A model generated the notes under the pieces. The model did not search any database and was not told where the DNA came from. It was given only the letters and a program-made list of their open reading frames with translations. Shown in pieces: positions 6,816 to 13,312 of a DNA stretch of 13,312 bases (position 1 is the stretch's first letter; each line of letters opens with the position of its first letter). Origin of the DNA: an uncultured Coriobacteriaceae bacterium (GTDB taxonomy: Bacteria > Actinomycetota > Coriobacteriia > Coriobacteriales > UMGS124); assembly GCA_900555105.1 (NCBI GenBank), contig USJP01000012.1:1-13312 (forward strand), given 5' to 3'. The position numbers and the translations under genes were made by a program.

Positions 6816-8357
6816 TTAGAACCTGAAGTAGATAAACGGGTTGTACGACCCGGAGCACACGGACACGACGCTCACCACGAGCAGCACGAGCAAGGCAAGG
6901 TCGCACAGAACGGCAACGACCGACAAGACGCGCAGGCGCGCAGGTGTGGCCGACTCCATGCGGGAGGGCTCAAAGGCGCACAGGGCATCGGTGGAGAGGT
7001 TCTTGGGCGCAGGCAGGTCAACCTCAAGGAAGCGCCCCTCCTTGGTCAGCGCCACACCCGCCCAACGCACGAGGAGGCTGCGCAGCCAGGGCACAACAGG
7101 CAGGCTGGCCAAGACGCACACGACAAAGACAGGCACATACTCCCAACAGGCAAGTTCCCACAAGGTAGATGTGCCCGTGGCACCGTAGAAGCCCAGCATC
7201 GCCATGAAGTAGCGCCCCATGACGCCCATGTCGGTAATCCAGAAGATGAGCCAGCCGAGCATAAAAACGAGCACGCCATAGAGGTGCTGCACGGCACTGG
7301 GCAGCTTGGCAAGGAGGCGGCCCCACACGAGTTTCTCGCACACCAGGAGCACGCCGTAGTACACACCCCACAGGACGAAGTTCCAGGCAGCGCCATGCCA
7401 CAGGCCCGTGATGGTCCACACGACGGCGATGTTGAACACCCAACGCGGCGTCTTCACGCGTGAACCGCCCAAAGGAATATAGATATAGTCGCGGAAGAAG
7501 CTCGACAAAGAGATGTGCCAGCGACGCCAGAACTCTGCGGCGCTCTTGGACAAATAGGGATAGTTAAAGTTGCGCAGATACTTGAAGCCAAACATCTTGC
7601 CCAGACCGATGGCCATGTCCGAGTATCCCGCAAAGTCGAAGTAAATCTGGAAGGTGTAGGCTAAAAGCCCAGCCCAGGCTCCGACAGCGCCAATGGAAGG
7701 TCCGCCCAAAGCGAGCATTCTGTCGGCCAAAAGAGCCACGACGTTGGCCAACAAAACCTTTTTGGCCAAACCGACGATAAAGAGCCGCAGGCCCGCACAG
7801 AAGTCTTCCAAGTTCTCGCGACGGTTCTCCACCTGGTCTTGAATGGTGGAGTACCGCACGATGGGGCCGGCAACGAGCTGCGGAAAACAGGCGATATACA
7901 TGCCCAGGTACACCACGTTGCGCTGCGGGGCAACCTCGCCGCGGTAGACATCGATGATGTAGGAAACCGCCTGCAGGGTGTAAAACGAGATGCCGATGGG
8001 AAGGGCAAGCTCGAGGTCGGGCACGACCGCGGATCCCACAAGGGCGTTGATGTTGTCGGCAAGAAAACCCTCGTACTTGAAGAAGCCCAGAAGGACCAGG
8101 TTGAGAACGAGGTCGCACACAAGCAACGCGCGCCTGCGACCTTGGGAGACGGCCGAGCCCAAGGCAATGCCAAAGAGCCAGTTACCCACCACGCTCACGA
8201 GCATAAGCCAGATGTATACTGGCTCGCCCCAGGCATAAAACACGAGGGACACCGCGAACAACCAACCGTTCTTCGCGGCACGGCCGGGCATCAGGTAGTA
8301 CAGGACCACCGACAGGGGCAGGAACAGCAAGAGGAACGTGGCGCTGGAAAAGACCAT
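6816..8357 (-). CDS. MBOAT-family membrane O-acyltransferase (AlgI/DltB-like)
   Basis: This polytopic membrane protein of 513 aa moves an acyl group from a cytoplasmic donor towards an extracellular acceptor, typically for O-acetylation of a glycopolymer. It opens with VFSSATFLLLFLPL, a classic AlgI-type first segment, followed by FYAWGEP (about 40-46). The core shows YFDFAGYSDMAIGLG (about 239-253), FNYPY (264-268), EFWRRWHISLSSFFRDYIY (275-293, conserved H281) and TGLWHGAAWNFVLWG (317-331, catalytic H321). The C-terminus SYNPFIYFRF is also typical. The length matches AlgI-type proteins with an extra C-terminal membrane pair (about 408-425 and 478-500). The ATG at 8357 has GGGAG 8 nt upstream. 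It lies 64 nt downstream of the GT2-TagF gene, with no clear promoter between, so it is probably the last gene of that operon. The likely partner is the convergent DHHW protein. Confidence 0.93.
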   Translation of the reverse strand: MVFSSATFLLLFLPLSVVLYYLMPGRAAKNGWLFAVSLVFYAWGEPVYIWLMLVSVVGNWLFGIALGSAVSQGRRRALLVCDLVLNLVLLGFFKYEGFLADNINALVGSAVVPDLELALPIGISFYTLQAVSYIIDVYRGEVAPQRNVVYLGMYIACFPQLVAGPIVRYSTIQDQVENRRENLEDFCAGLRLFIVGLAKKVLLANVVALLADRMLALGGPSIGAVGAWAGLLAYTFQIYFDFAGYSDMAIGLGKMFGFKYLRNFNYPYLSKSAAEFWRRWHISLSSFFRDYIYIPLGGSRVKTPRWVFNIAVVWTITGLWHGAAWNFVLWGVYYGVLLVCEKLVWGRLLAKLPSAVQHLYGVLVFMLGWLIFWITDMGVMGRYFMAMLGFYGATGTSTLWELACWEYVPVFVVCVLASLPVVPWLRSLLVRWAGVALTKEGRFLEVDLPAPKNLSTDALCAFEPSRMESATPARLRVLSVVAVLCDLALLVLLVVSVVSVCSGSYNPFIYFRF

Positions 8358-8380
8358 GGGACAGACTCCCGTTTCTATGA

Positions 8381-8429
8381 GCCGATAGCTCTCCGCCTAA
8401 TACGCAAACAGAAAACCAAGGCTATCGGC
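8381..8429 (-). repeat. Inverted repeat spanning the TagF-MBOAT junction
   Basis: GCCGATAGC (8381-8389) and GCTATCGGC (8421-8429) are perfect 9-bp inverted copies separated by 31 nt. On the minus-strand transcript the first arm covers the stop codon of the fusion gene, and the second lies 23 nt before the MBOAT start, outside its ribosome binding site (GGGAG, 8366-8370). No T run follows, so it is not a standard terminator. It might stabilise the upstream message or tune readthrough; chance cannot be excluded. Confidence 0.45.
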
Positions 8430-11148
8430 CAGGGCCCTCCCCATTGTGCAGCTTGTTCATAATGGCGTCATACACGCGCTCGCAGTTGTGCGCGTCAGAG
8501 TAGGCAAAGAACGCGTCCAACCTCTTTCGGTACATTGGCTTGAGCTGGCACCCATTGTTGATGTACTCGATGATGCGGTCTACGGCACCGTCGACGGTCA
8601 CTTCAATCTCTCCAAAACCGTCGCGCTCAAAATCAAAGTAGCCAATCGTCGACGTATGTTGACCCGAGAAAAACTCTTTAGAGTCGAACTGGCAATAAAC
8701 AATGGGCTTGCGCAGATAGAGGAAGTCGTAGACCGCAGACGAGTAGTCCGACACGATGAGGTCGCTCGTCGCATACACATCGCTATAACGCGTCCCATAT
8801 TTCAGGAAGCGGACCTTCTCGTTGTGGTCGAAGCGCTCCACATGCGGCTGAAGCAAGGGATGCGGGAAAAACTGAATCGTATAACCCTTCTCTTCAGCAG
8901 CCGCGAGAAGCCTCTCGTCATTGAGCAGGGCGTTGTAGAACTGGAAGAAGTCGCTTTGCTCGAAGCCTTCCCTCAATTCACGCGTGCCCGTTTTCGGGTC
9001 CACGCTCGACACCAAGTAGTTGCGCCACGTAGGCATGATGGTAATGAGCTTCTGCTCATCGTGCTTCAAGCGGTCGAACCTCGGCAAGCCCGTGAGCCAG
9101 ATCTCTTTGTCCGTGTACGAATAATCGTAATTGGCAATGGATTTAGCTTCCGGAATGGCTGTGACCACGAAGCCATACAGGTTCTTGTTATATCGCGACA
9201 GCCATTTCGACAAATCGGAGCTAATAACACCGTGCTGCAGGAAAACAAAGTTCGAATGCGCATAGAGGTCCTTATAGGGACCGCAGTACTCCTGGAAGGG
9301 GTTGTCCGTTACGTCGTCGGCCTGGGACGAGATGTTGAAATCGCACAGCAAATGCAACAGCTTGTGTTTAAACGAGAGCGGCTCGACAACATGGCCCACC
9401 TTTTTCAGGCGTTCGTAGTCACTCGACTCCTTGCTCAGCAAGAAGTACGCGTCAATCTCGGGGTGCGTCTCACGCATGTAGGAGAAAAACGCCTCTCCAT
9501 TGTCATCGGCCTTAAGGATGCGGTCGGAGATGAGCCACACAGGTTTTTTCTTGAAAAGACGGAGCACGTGATACAGCAAGCGGGCACAGGCCGCCTTCTT
9601 ATCCGACGCACGCTTGGACCCCACGAGCTCGCGCATGAACAGCAGCTCATGGGAAAGCCGACCCTTGCGTCCACAGCGCTGATACCAAACGCCCTTGTTG
9701 TTTGCCTTGCAAACCCAATTCTCACTGAAGCAGTAGCTCTCGGCGTAACCGGAGCTGAACGGCATAAAGTGGCGGTGGTTCACCTTTTTTATCGGAACGA
9801 ATGCGTCGCCGATCTTCAAGCAGAAAGAAATAACATGGCCGGCACCATCCTCATCAAGGGGAACCTGGCACGTGAAGGTAAGACCGACCGTGACCGTCTC
9901 GCCAAAGCACATCTCGGAGGCATACGGGCGCTTCTCGAGCGTGCACGGATACAGTTTGTCGTCAACCTGGGCGTACAGCTCAGTCGTTTCCAACTGCAGG
10001 GCAAACGGTTTGATAAGGCCAGTGATGTTGGCGGTGTCATTGTGAATCTGGCAGAAATCAAGCCCCACGTAGCTGCTTGCCGGCGACCCAATGAGCGTGT
10101 TATCCCAATGCACAATCGCATCCGCAGGGCGAGGCAGCAACTTGACGCCTCCGCCGTGCTTGAGCGAAAGCAAGTAGCACTTCATGCCGCGGCTGATCAT
10201 TTTCTGCGCCAGAATGATCTTGTCGTCGAATCGCTTCAGTTCGGCAAAAAGAGCTGCCTTGTAGCTCTCGAGATCTATGCTCTCCAGGGGAAGTTTGTCT
10301 TCCTTGAATTCAGTGAAGCGCCACTGCAGGTCTGCCATCAGCTGATACTGGACAAACTCAGGCACGAATCCATATTTTGCCTGGTAATAATCACATGCCC
10401 AATCAATCAGGCAGGTAAAGTAATCAAAATACCAACCCGGCTGCATGTACTGACTTTGAATGCGGCTGCCCGACTCTCGCCTGCGATACATATACTTGCA
10501 ACGGGCAACGACGCCCATGGTCATCTTGTTTGCAAGAACCGTCAGGCAGACCTTCTGGTCCTCGCCGACGACAAGACGGTCATCAAAAACCAGCAGGTCC
10601 TTTACGCGACAAGAATAGAAGCTCGAGGACACCGACATCAGCGTCGCCTCGCTGCTCCAAAACAAGTCAATGACGCGCGAGCCCTTCTGGAATTTGTCGT
10701 TTTGCCAATGTGCGCCGCTCCTGGTTCCAAAAAAGAACATGGGAACTGCCACGACGTCCGTTTCATCCTCATGCGCTTGATAGAAATCCGCAACACGGGA
10801 GAATGTGTTCTCCGAAAACAGGTCGTCGGAATCCAAGAAGTTGATGAGGCGACCCGTGGCATACGTGACACCAAGGTTGCGCGCGGAAGCAACGCCTCCG
10901 TTTTCCTTATGCAGCACAGTAATGTTATTGGGGTAATTAGCAGCGTATGTGTCGCAAATATCACCGCTGGAATCAAACGACCCGTCATCAACCAGAATCA
11001 GCTGGATATGGTCTTCAAAACCAATATCCTGCTTAATGACGCTTTCGATTGTCTCTTCGAGATATTCCTCGACATTGTACACGGCAACAACGACAGAGAA
11101 ATCGAACTGTTGGGCCGATTCACATTCCAGAGCCTGCGCATTTACCAT
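8422..11148 (-). CDS. Fusion: GT2 glycosyltransferase + CDP-glycerol glycerophosphotransferase (TagF-like)
   Basis: This 908-aa two-domain enzyme probably adds a sugar and then phosphoglycerol or phosphoribitol units to a lipid-linked glycopolymer at the inner membrane face. The N-terminal GT-A domain starts at FSVVVAVYN (about 17), with DDGS (54-57), the metal-binding DSDD (106-109) and GED (195-197). A middle region (about 330-500) has no family I recognise. The C-terminal polyol-phosphate transferase domain (about 540-840) shows LQHGVI (H639), MPTWRNY (about 705-711), FPHP (H763) and SDLIVSDYSSAVYDF (795-809), all hallmarks of TagB/TagF enzymes. The ATG at 11148 follows AGGTGA by 6 nt; that site overlaps the stop of the preceding GT2 gene, so translation is coupled. 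An in-frame TTG at 11154 would place the start two codons earlier but lose that site. GT2-TagF fusions are known; the polymer unit is inferred. Confidence 0.92.
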   Translation of the reverse strand: MVNAQALECESAQQFDFSVVVAVYNVEEYLEETIESVIKQDIGFEDHIQLILVDDGSFDSSGDICDTYAANYPNNITVLHKENGGVASARNLGVTYATGRLINFLDSDDLFSENTFSRVADFYQAHEDETDVVAVPMFFFGTRSGAHWQNDKFQKGSRVIDLFWSSEATLMSVSSSFYSCRVKDLLVFDDRLVVGEDQKVCLTVLANKMTMGVVARCKYMYRRRESGSRIQSQYMQPGWYFDYFTCLIDWACDYYQAKYGFVPEFVQYQLMADLQWRFTEFKEDKLPLESIDLESYKAALFAELKRFDDKIILAQKMISRGMKCYLLSLKHGGGVKLLPRPADAIVHWDNTLIGSPASSYVGLDFCQIHNDTANITGLIKPFALQLETTELYAQVDDKLYPCTLEKRPYASEMCFGETVTVGLTFTCQVPLDEDGAGHVISFCLKIGDAFVPIKKVNHRHFMPFSSGYAESYCFSENWVCKANNKGVWYQRCGRKGRLSHELLFMRELVGSKRASDKKAACARLLYHVLRLFKKKPVWLISDRILKADDNGEAFFSYMRETHPEIDAYFLLSKESSDYERLKKVGHVVEPLSFKHKLLHLLCDFNISSQADDVTDNPFQEYCGPYKDLYAHSNFVFLQHGVISSDLSKWLSRYNKNLYGFVVTAIPEAKSIANYDYSYTDKEIWLTGLPRFDRLKHDEQKLITIMPTWRNYLVSSVDPKTGTRELREGFEQSDFFQFYNALLNDERLLAAAEEKGYTIQFFPHPLLQPHVERFDHNEKVRFLKYGTRYSDVYATSDLIVSDYSSAVYDFLYLRKPIVYCQFDSKEFFSGQHTSTIGYFDFERDGFGEIEVTVDGAVDRIIEYINNGCQLKPMYRKRLDAFFAYSDAHNCERVYDAIMNKLHNGEGPGR

Positions 11149-11154
11149 GAACAA

Positions 11155-12159
11155 TCACCTATCGAGCCGGCGGGACAATACCGAACTGAGAAAAAAGGCA
11201 CACATGCAATTTAGCTGCGTAAGCTTGAGCCATGCATGCCCGAGACGACCATATTTTGATGCTTCCCGGGCAGAACGGCAATGCTTACCGGCAAACACGA
11301 CCATATCAGCGCGGACCCGCTCGAATACAGCCCTGTCTTTTCCTCGAGCACCCCACGCAAGAGACCAGCATATGGCGTTAACACGCATCACGTCGAGAGC
11401 CAGGGCGCCTTCAAGTTCAGGGTACCTAGGCGCTAGGGCCTCGTAGCGCTCTCGCGCAGAGAGCCAGTAGTCCACCCTGTTGGAAAGGCTCTCGTCTCGC
11501 ACGATGTTGGCTTCATGGAAGATGTAGTGGTAGGCAAAAACCTGGCTAAACGCTATGCGGTCCGCGCGATCAAATAGCTGGTAGACGACGGCAACATCTT
11601 CGTAATTGCGACCGAGGGGAAATGCGATACCCTCAAAAAGCTTTCGGTCAAACAGTTTGTCACACAGATAGCTGCGCACGGCGGTGTCGGCAACAAGCTC
11701 GGCCAGGGCATCGGCGGGAGAAAGAGGACTCTCGCCATCACGGCAAATTCTAACCGGCTCGGAGCCGGGGTGCTCCTCGATGCGGCCACAGACGGCTATT
11801 TGGGCGCCCTGGGCCTGGACAGCCCCGAGAAGCGCCTCGTACATGTTGGGTTCGACCCAGTCGTCGCTGTCCACAAAGCCAATCCAGGCACCCTTTGCAT
11901 GGGCAAGACCCGTGTTGCGAGCAACTGAGCGCCCCCCGTTAGGCTGATGGACAACATGCACGCGAGGGTCCTTGGCGGCATACTCATCGCAAATAGCAGG
12001 GCTCTCGTCACGTGACCCGTCATCGACAACAACGACCTCGAAGTCGTCAATCGTCTGCGCAAGAATGCTGTCCAGGCACTTGCGCAGGTATGCGCCTGTC
12101 TGATAGACGGGAACGATGATGCTGACGGCAGGGTCTCTCTGCATACGTGCATCAGTCAT
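11155..12159 (-). CDS. GT2-family glycosyltransferase
   Basis: This is a cytoplasmic inverting glycosyltransferase of the GT-A fold, 334 aa, adding a sugar from a nucleotide donor to the growing repeat. Motifs in order: VSIIVPVYQTGAYLRKCLDS at the N-terminus (about 12-31), DDGSRDES (46-53), NGGRSVARNTGL (74-85), the metal-binding DSDD (97-100) and NYEDV (E187, D188; expected catalytic base region). The C-terminal third (about 220-334) is helical in character, with a hydrophobic stretch near the end (CMCAFFLSSVL), possibly a membrane contact. The ATG at 12159 has AGGGG 6 nt upstream and overlaps the end of the GT8 gene by 8 nt. Its own stop lies 6 nt before the fusion gene's ATG. This points to tight translational coupling along the run. 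The N-terminal domain is a close relative of the GT2 half of the next protein, so the two may have arisen by duplication. Confidence 0.92.
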   Translation of the reverse strand: MTDARMQRDPAVSIIVPVYQTGAYLRKCLDSILAQTIDDFEVVVVDDGSRDESPAICDEYAAKDPRVHVVHQPNGGRSVARNTGLAHAKGAWIGFVDSDDWVEPNMYEALLGAVQAQGAQIAVCGRIEEHPGSEPVRICRDGESPLSPADALAELVADTAVRSYLCDKLFDRKLFEGIAFPLGRNYEDVAVVYQLFDRADRIAFSQVFAYHYIFHEANIVRDESLSNRVDYWLSARERYEALAPRYPELEGALALDVMRVNAICWSLAWGARGKDRAVFERVRADMVVFAGKHCRSAREASKYGRLGHAWLKLTQLNCMCAFFLSSVLSRRLDR

Positions 12160-13180
12160 GCTTGCCCCTGCCCAACTTGAACCCTAGCCAAGCACAGATG
12201 AACTTCATGATGTAGCGCGCCCCCACCTTGCCTTCGGCAAACTCCCTCTCCATGGTACCGCGGACCGAGCAAGGCTCGCGGTCCAGGTAAATGCGCCTTT
12301 TGATGATCTCCTGAATAAAGGGCGTCTGGGCAGCGTAGGTCCAAAAGTAATTGCCAAATGGGGCGTCCAGGCTCACCCAGGGCTTCATGGTGCCTCCGAA
12401 ATGAACCACTTTTGGATGCTCGATTGAGGCGTCAAGCTCCTCACGATATTGGCCGGGCATCTTTTGGTACAACTCGGGCTTGATGACATCCCAGGCGGCG
12501 TCGACTAGCAGCGTCCTGCCCTGGCAGATCACGTTGAGGATGTCCTGATCGTGCTGGAGCCACTCCCGCGACACGGCAAGCTCGAGCAGCTCTTGCCAGG
12601 AGTAGGCGGCCCGAAATGCCGGCACGTTGACAAGCAGCATGCCACTGATGAAGTAGTCATCGGGCTTCTCCAGCTTAAGCTCGCAGTCGCGATACTTGCG
12701 GCGGTCCTCCAGAGGGTTGTAGTAGCTCATAAGGCCGCACAGGTCGCGCGACGAGGCAAGCAGGTTGTCGCCCAGGTCGGTGTCGTACAACTCAGCGACG
12801 TCAGTAAGCGCAACCATGTCGCCGTCAAAATAGAGGACCTTCTCGTACTCCTGCATGATTTCGGGAATCAGGAGGCGGTAGTAGGCTTCCTCGGAAAAGT
12901 CCTCGCGATTCTCGGTGTAAAAGTCCAGACCCTGGGTGTATTCGGAAACGTTGGCCAGGCGCAGGCTCGCGTTGGCATAGGGCTCGAGCATCTTATCGAG
13001 AAGCGCCCGCGAGTCTTCGGTGATGTCGCGATGCAGCACGACAAAATCGTATCCCCGCTCTTGAGAGGCGTGCTTCATGATAGACAGTATCATAGTGGCC
13101 GTATAGGGCACGTAAGAATCGTTTGCGGCGAACACCAGGGCGACATTACCCTGGGAAAACGCTGGGGAAAGTTTCTGCAT
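12152..13180 (-). CDS. GT8-family glycosyltransferase (LPS galactosyl/glucosyltransferase-like)
   Basis: This is a cytoplasmic retaining glycosyltransferase, 342 aa, typically using UDP-glucose or UDP-galactose. It opens with VALVFAANDSYVPYTATMI (about 13-31). The metal- and UDP-binding motif YFDGDMV has D119 and D121; FISGMLLVN (177-185), HDQDILN (210-216) and the C-terminal VVHFGGTMKPW (258-268) complete the GT8 signature. A basic helical tail (RRIYLDRE to the end) follows and may aid membrane association. I chose the ATG at 13180, with GGAG 4 nt upstream. An in-frame GTG at 13216 would add 12 residues but has no ribosome binding site. Its stop overlaps the GT2 gene start by 8 nt, and 50 nt separate it from the gene upstream. 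Exact sugar and linkage cannot be told from the sequence. Confidence 0.93.
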   Translation of the reverse strand: MQKLSPAFSQGNVALVFAANDSYVPYTATMILSIMKHASQERGYDFVVLHRDITEDSRALLDKMLEPYANASLRLANVSEYTQGLDFYTENREDFSEEAYYRLLIPEIMQEYEKVLYFDGDMVALTDVAELYDTDLGDNLLASSRDLCGLMSYYNPLEDRRKYRDCELKLEKPDDYFISGMLLVNVPAFRAAYSWQELLELAVSREWLQHDQDILNVICQGRTLLVDAAWDVIKPELYQKMPGQYREELDASIEHPKVVHFGGTMKPWVSLDAPFGNYFWTYAAQTPFIQEIIKRRIYLDREPCSVRGTMEREFAEGKVGARYIMKFICAWLGFKLGRGKHD

Positions 13181-13230
13181 CTCGCTCCAATCCGTAAAGC
13201 TGGGCCCTATTCTCACACATCGGCGCCAAG

Positions 13231-13312
13231 TCAGCGACGAATCGGGATTTCCTCATACGCCTTCGCGACCTCGGCGGCCACGGCGTGCATGTCGTACCCT
13301 GCCTCGGCAACG
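13231..13312 (-). CDS. C-terminal tail of an unidentified gene, possibly a glycosyltransferase
   Basis: Read on the minus strand from the right edge, one frame is open to a TGA at 13233-13231 and ends in about 26 residues: AEAGYDMHAVAAEVAKAYEE and then IPIRR. A helix of this kind, with a GYD start and AKAYEE near the end, is common at the C-terminus of GT4-family glycosyltransferases, but the fragment is too short to be sure. The other two frames are closed by stops within the fragment or look non-coding. It lies 50 nt upstream of the GT8 start, in the same orientation, so it is probably part of the same operon. Confidence 0.55.
   Translation of the reverse strand, partial: VAEAGYDMHAVAAEVAKAYEEIPIRR

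Noticed and set aside
6729..7463. A 244-codon plus-strand open frame opposite the MBOAT gene
   Set aside because: The MBOAT protein has conserved catalytic histidines and membrane segments. The antisense frame is His/Gln/Glu-rich, without domains, and crosses the terminator hairpin.
8446..11214. A 922-codon open frame on the plus strand, antisense to almost the whole GT2-TagF gene
   Set aside because: The minus-strand protein has full GT2 and TagF catalytic motifs and a coupled ribosome binding site. The plus-strand reading has no recognisable domain, and is the long open mirror frame expected opposite a G/C-biased gene.

Overview
The window is a surface-glycopolymer (teichoic-acid-like or capsular) biosynthesis and export locus. 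Its GC content is moderately high, with G/C-rich third codon positions, good GGAGG-type ribosome binding sites and compact gene packing. Together with a Gram-positive TagG/TagH exporter, this points to a Gram-positive actinobacterium. A gut Coriobacteriia member (Collinsella/Olsenella-like) is my best guess from overall feel, but this is inference and no marker gene is present to fix it.

Layout from left to right: (1) the first codons of an unidentified minus-strand gene (1-53), cut by the window edge; (2) a minus-strand GT4 glycosyltransferase of the EpsD/CapM type (267-1451); (3) a divergent plus-strand WcaJ/WbaP-type sugar-1-phosphate transferase (1606-3006), the probable priming enzyme; (4) a strong hairpin terminator between convergent genes (3033-3079); (5) a minus-strand two-gene ABC exporter operon, tagG (4513-5280) then tagH (3094-4503); (6) a divergent plus-strand DHHW/AlgX-like SGNH-type protein (5495-6745); (7) a second convergent terminator hairpin (6773-6809); (8) a minus-strand run read from the right edge: the tail of an unidentified, possibly glycosyltransferase, gene (13231-13312), a GT8 transferase (12152-13180), a GT2 transferase (11155-12159), a GT2 + CDP-glycerol glycerophosphotransferase fusion (8422-11148), and an MBOAT acyltransferase (6816-8357). 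The GT8, GT2 and fusion genes overlap or nearly abut, consistent with one operon.

How the parts may fit (inference): the sugar transferase places a hexose-1-phosphate on polyprenyl phosphate. The GT4, GT8 and GT2 enzymes extend it, and the GT2-TagF fusion adds a sugar and phosphoglycerol (or phosphoribitol) units. TagGH flips the lipid-linked product across the membrane, and MBOAT plus the DHHW protein O-acylate it outside the cell. No Wzx flippase, Wzy polymerase, TagO, TagA or CDP-glycerol synthase (TagD) lies in this window, and the neighbouring sequence is not visible.

There is no tRNA, rRNA, CRISPR array, insertion sequence or integrase that I can recognise. Intergenic stretches are all under 220 bp. 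Most individual families are known. The unusual points are the locus architecture (five or more transcription units in alternating orientation, with the O-acylation pair convergent rather than co-operonic), the large transferase fusion, the extracytoplasmic tail on TagH, and a similar promoter-like element upstream of two separate minus-strand units.
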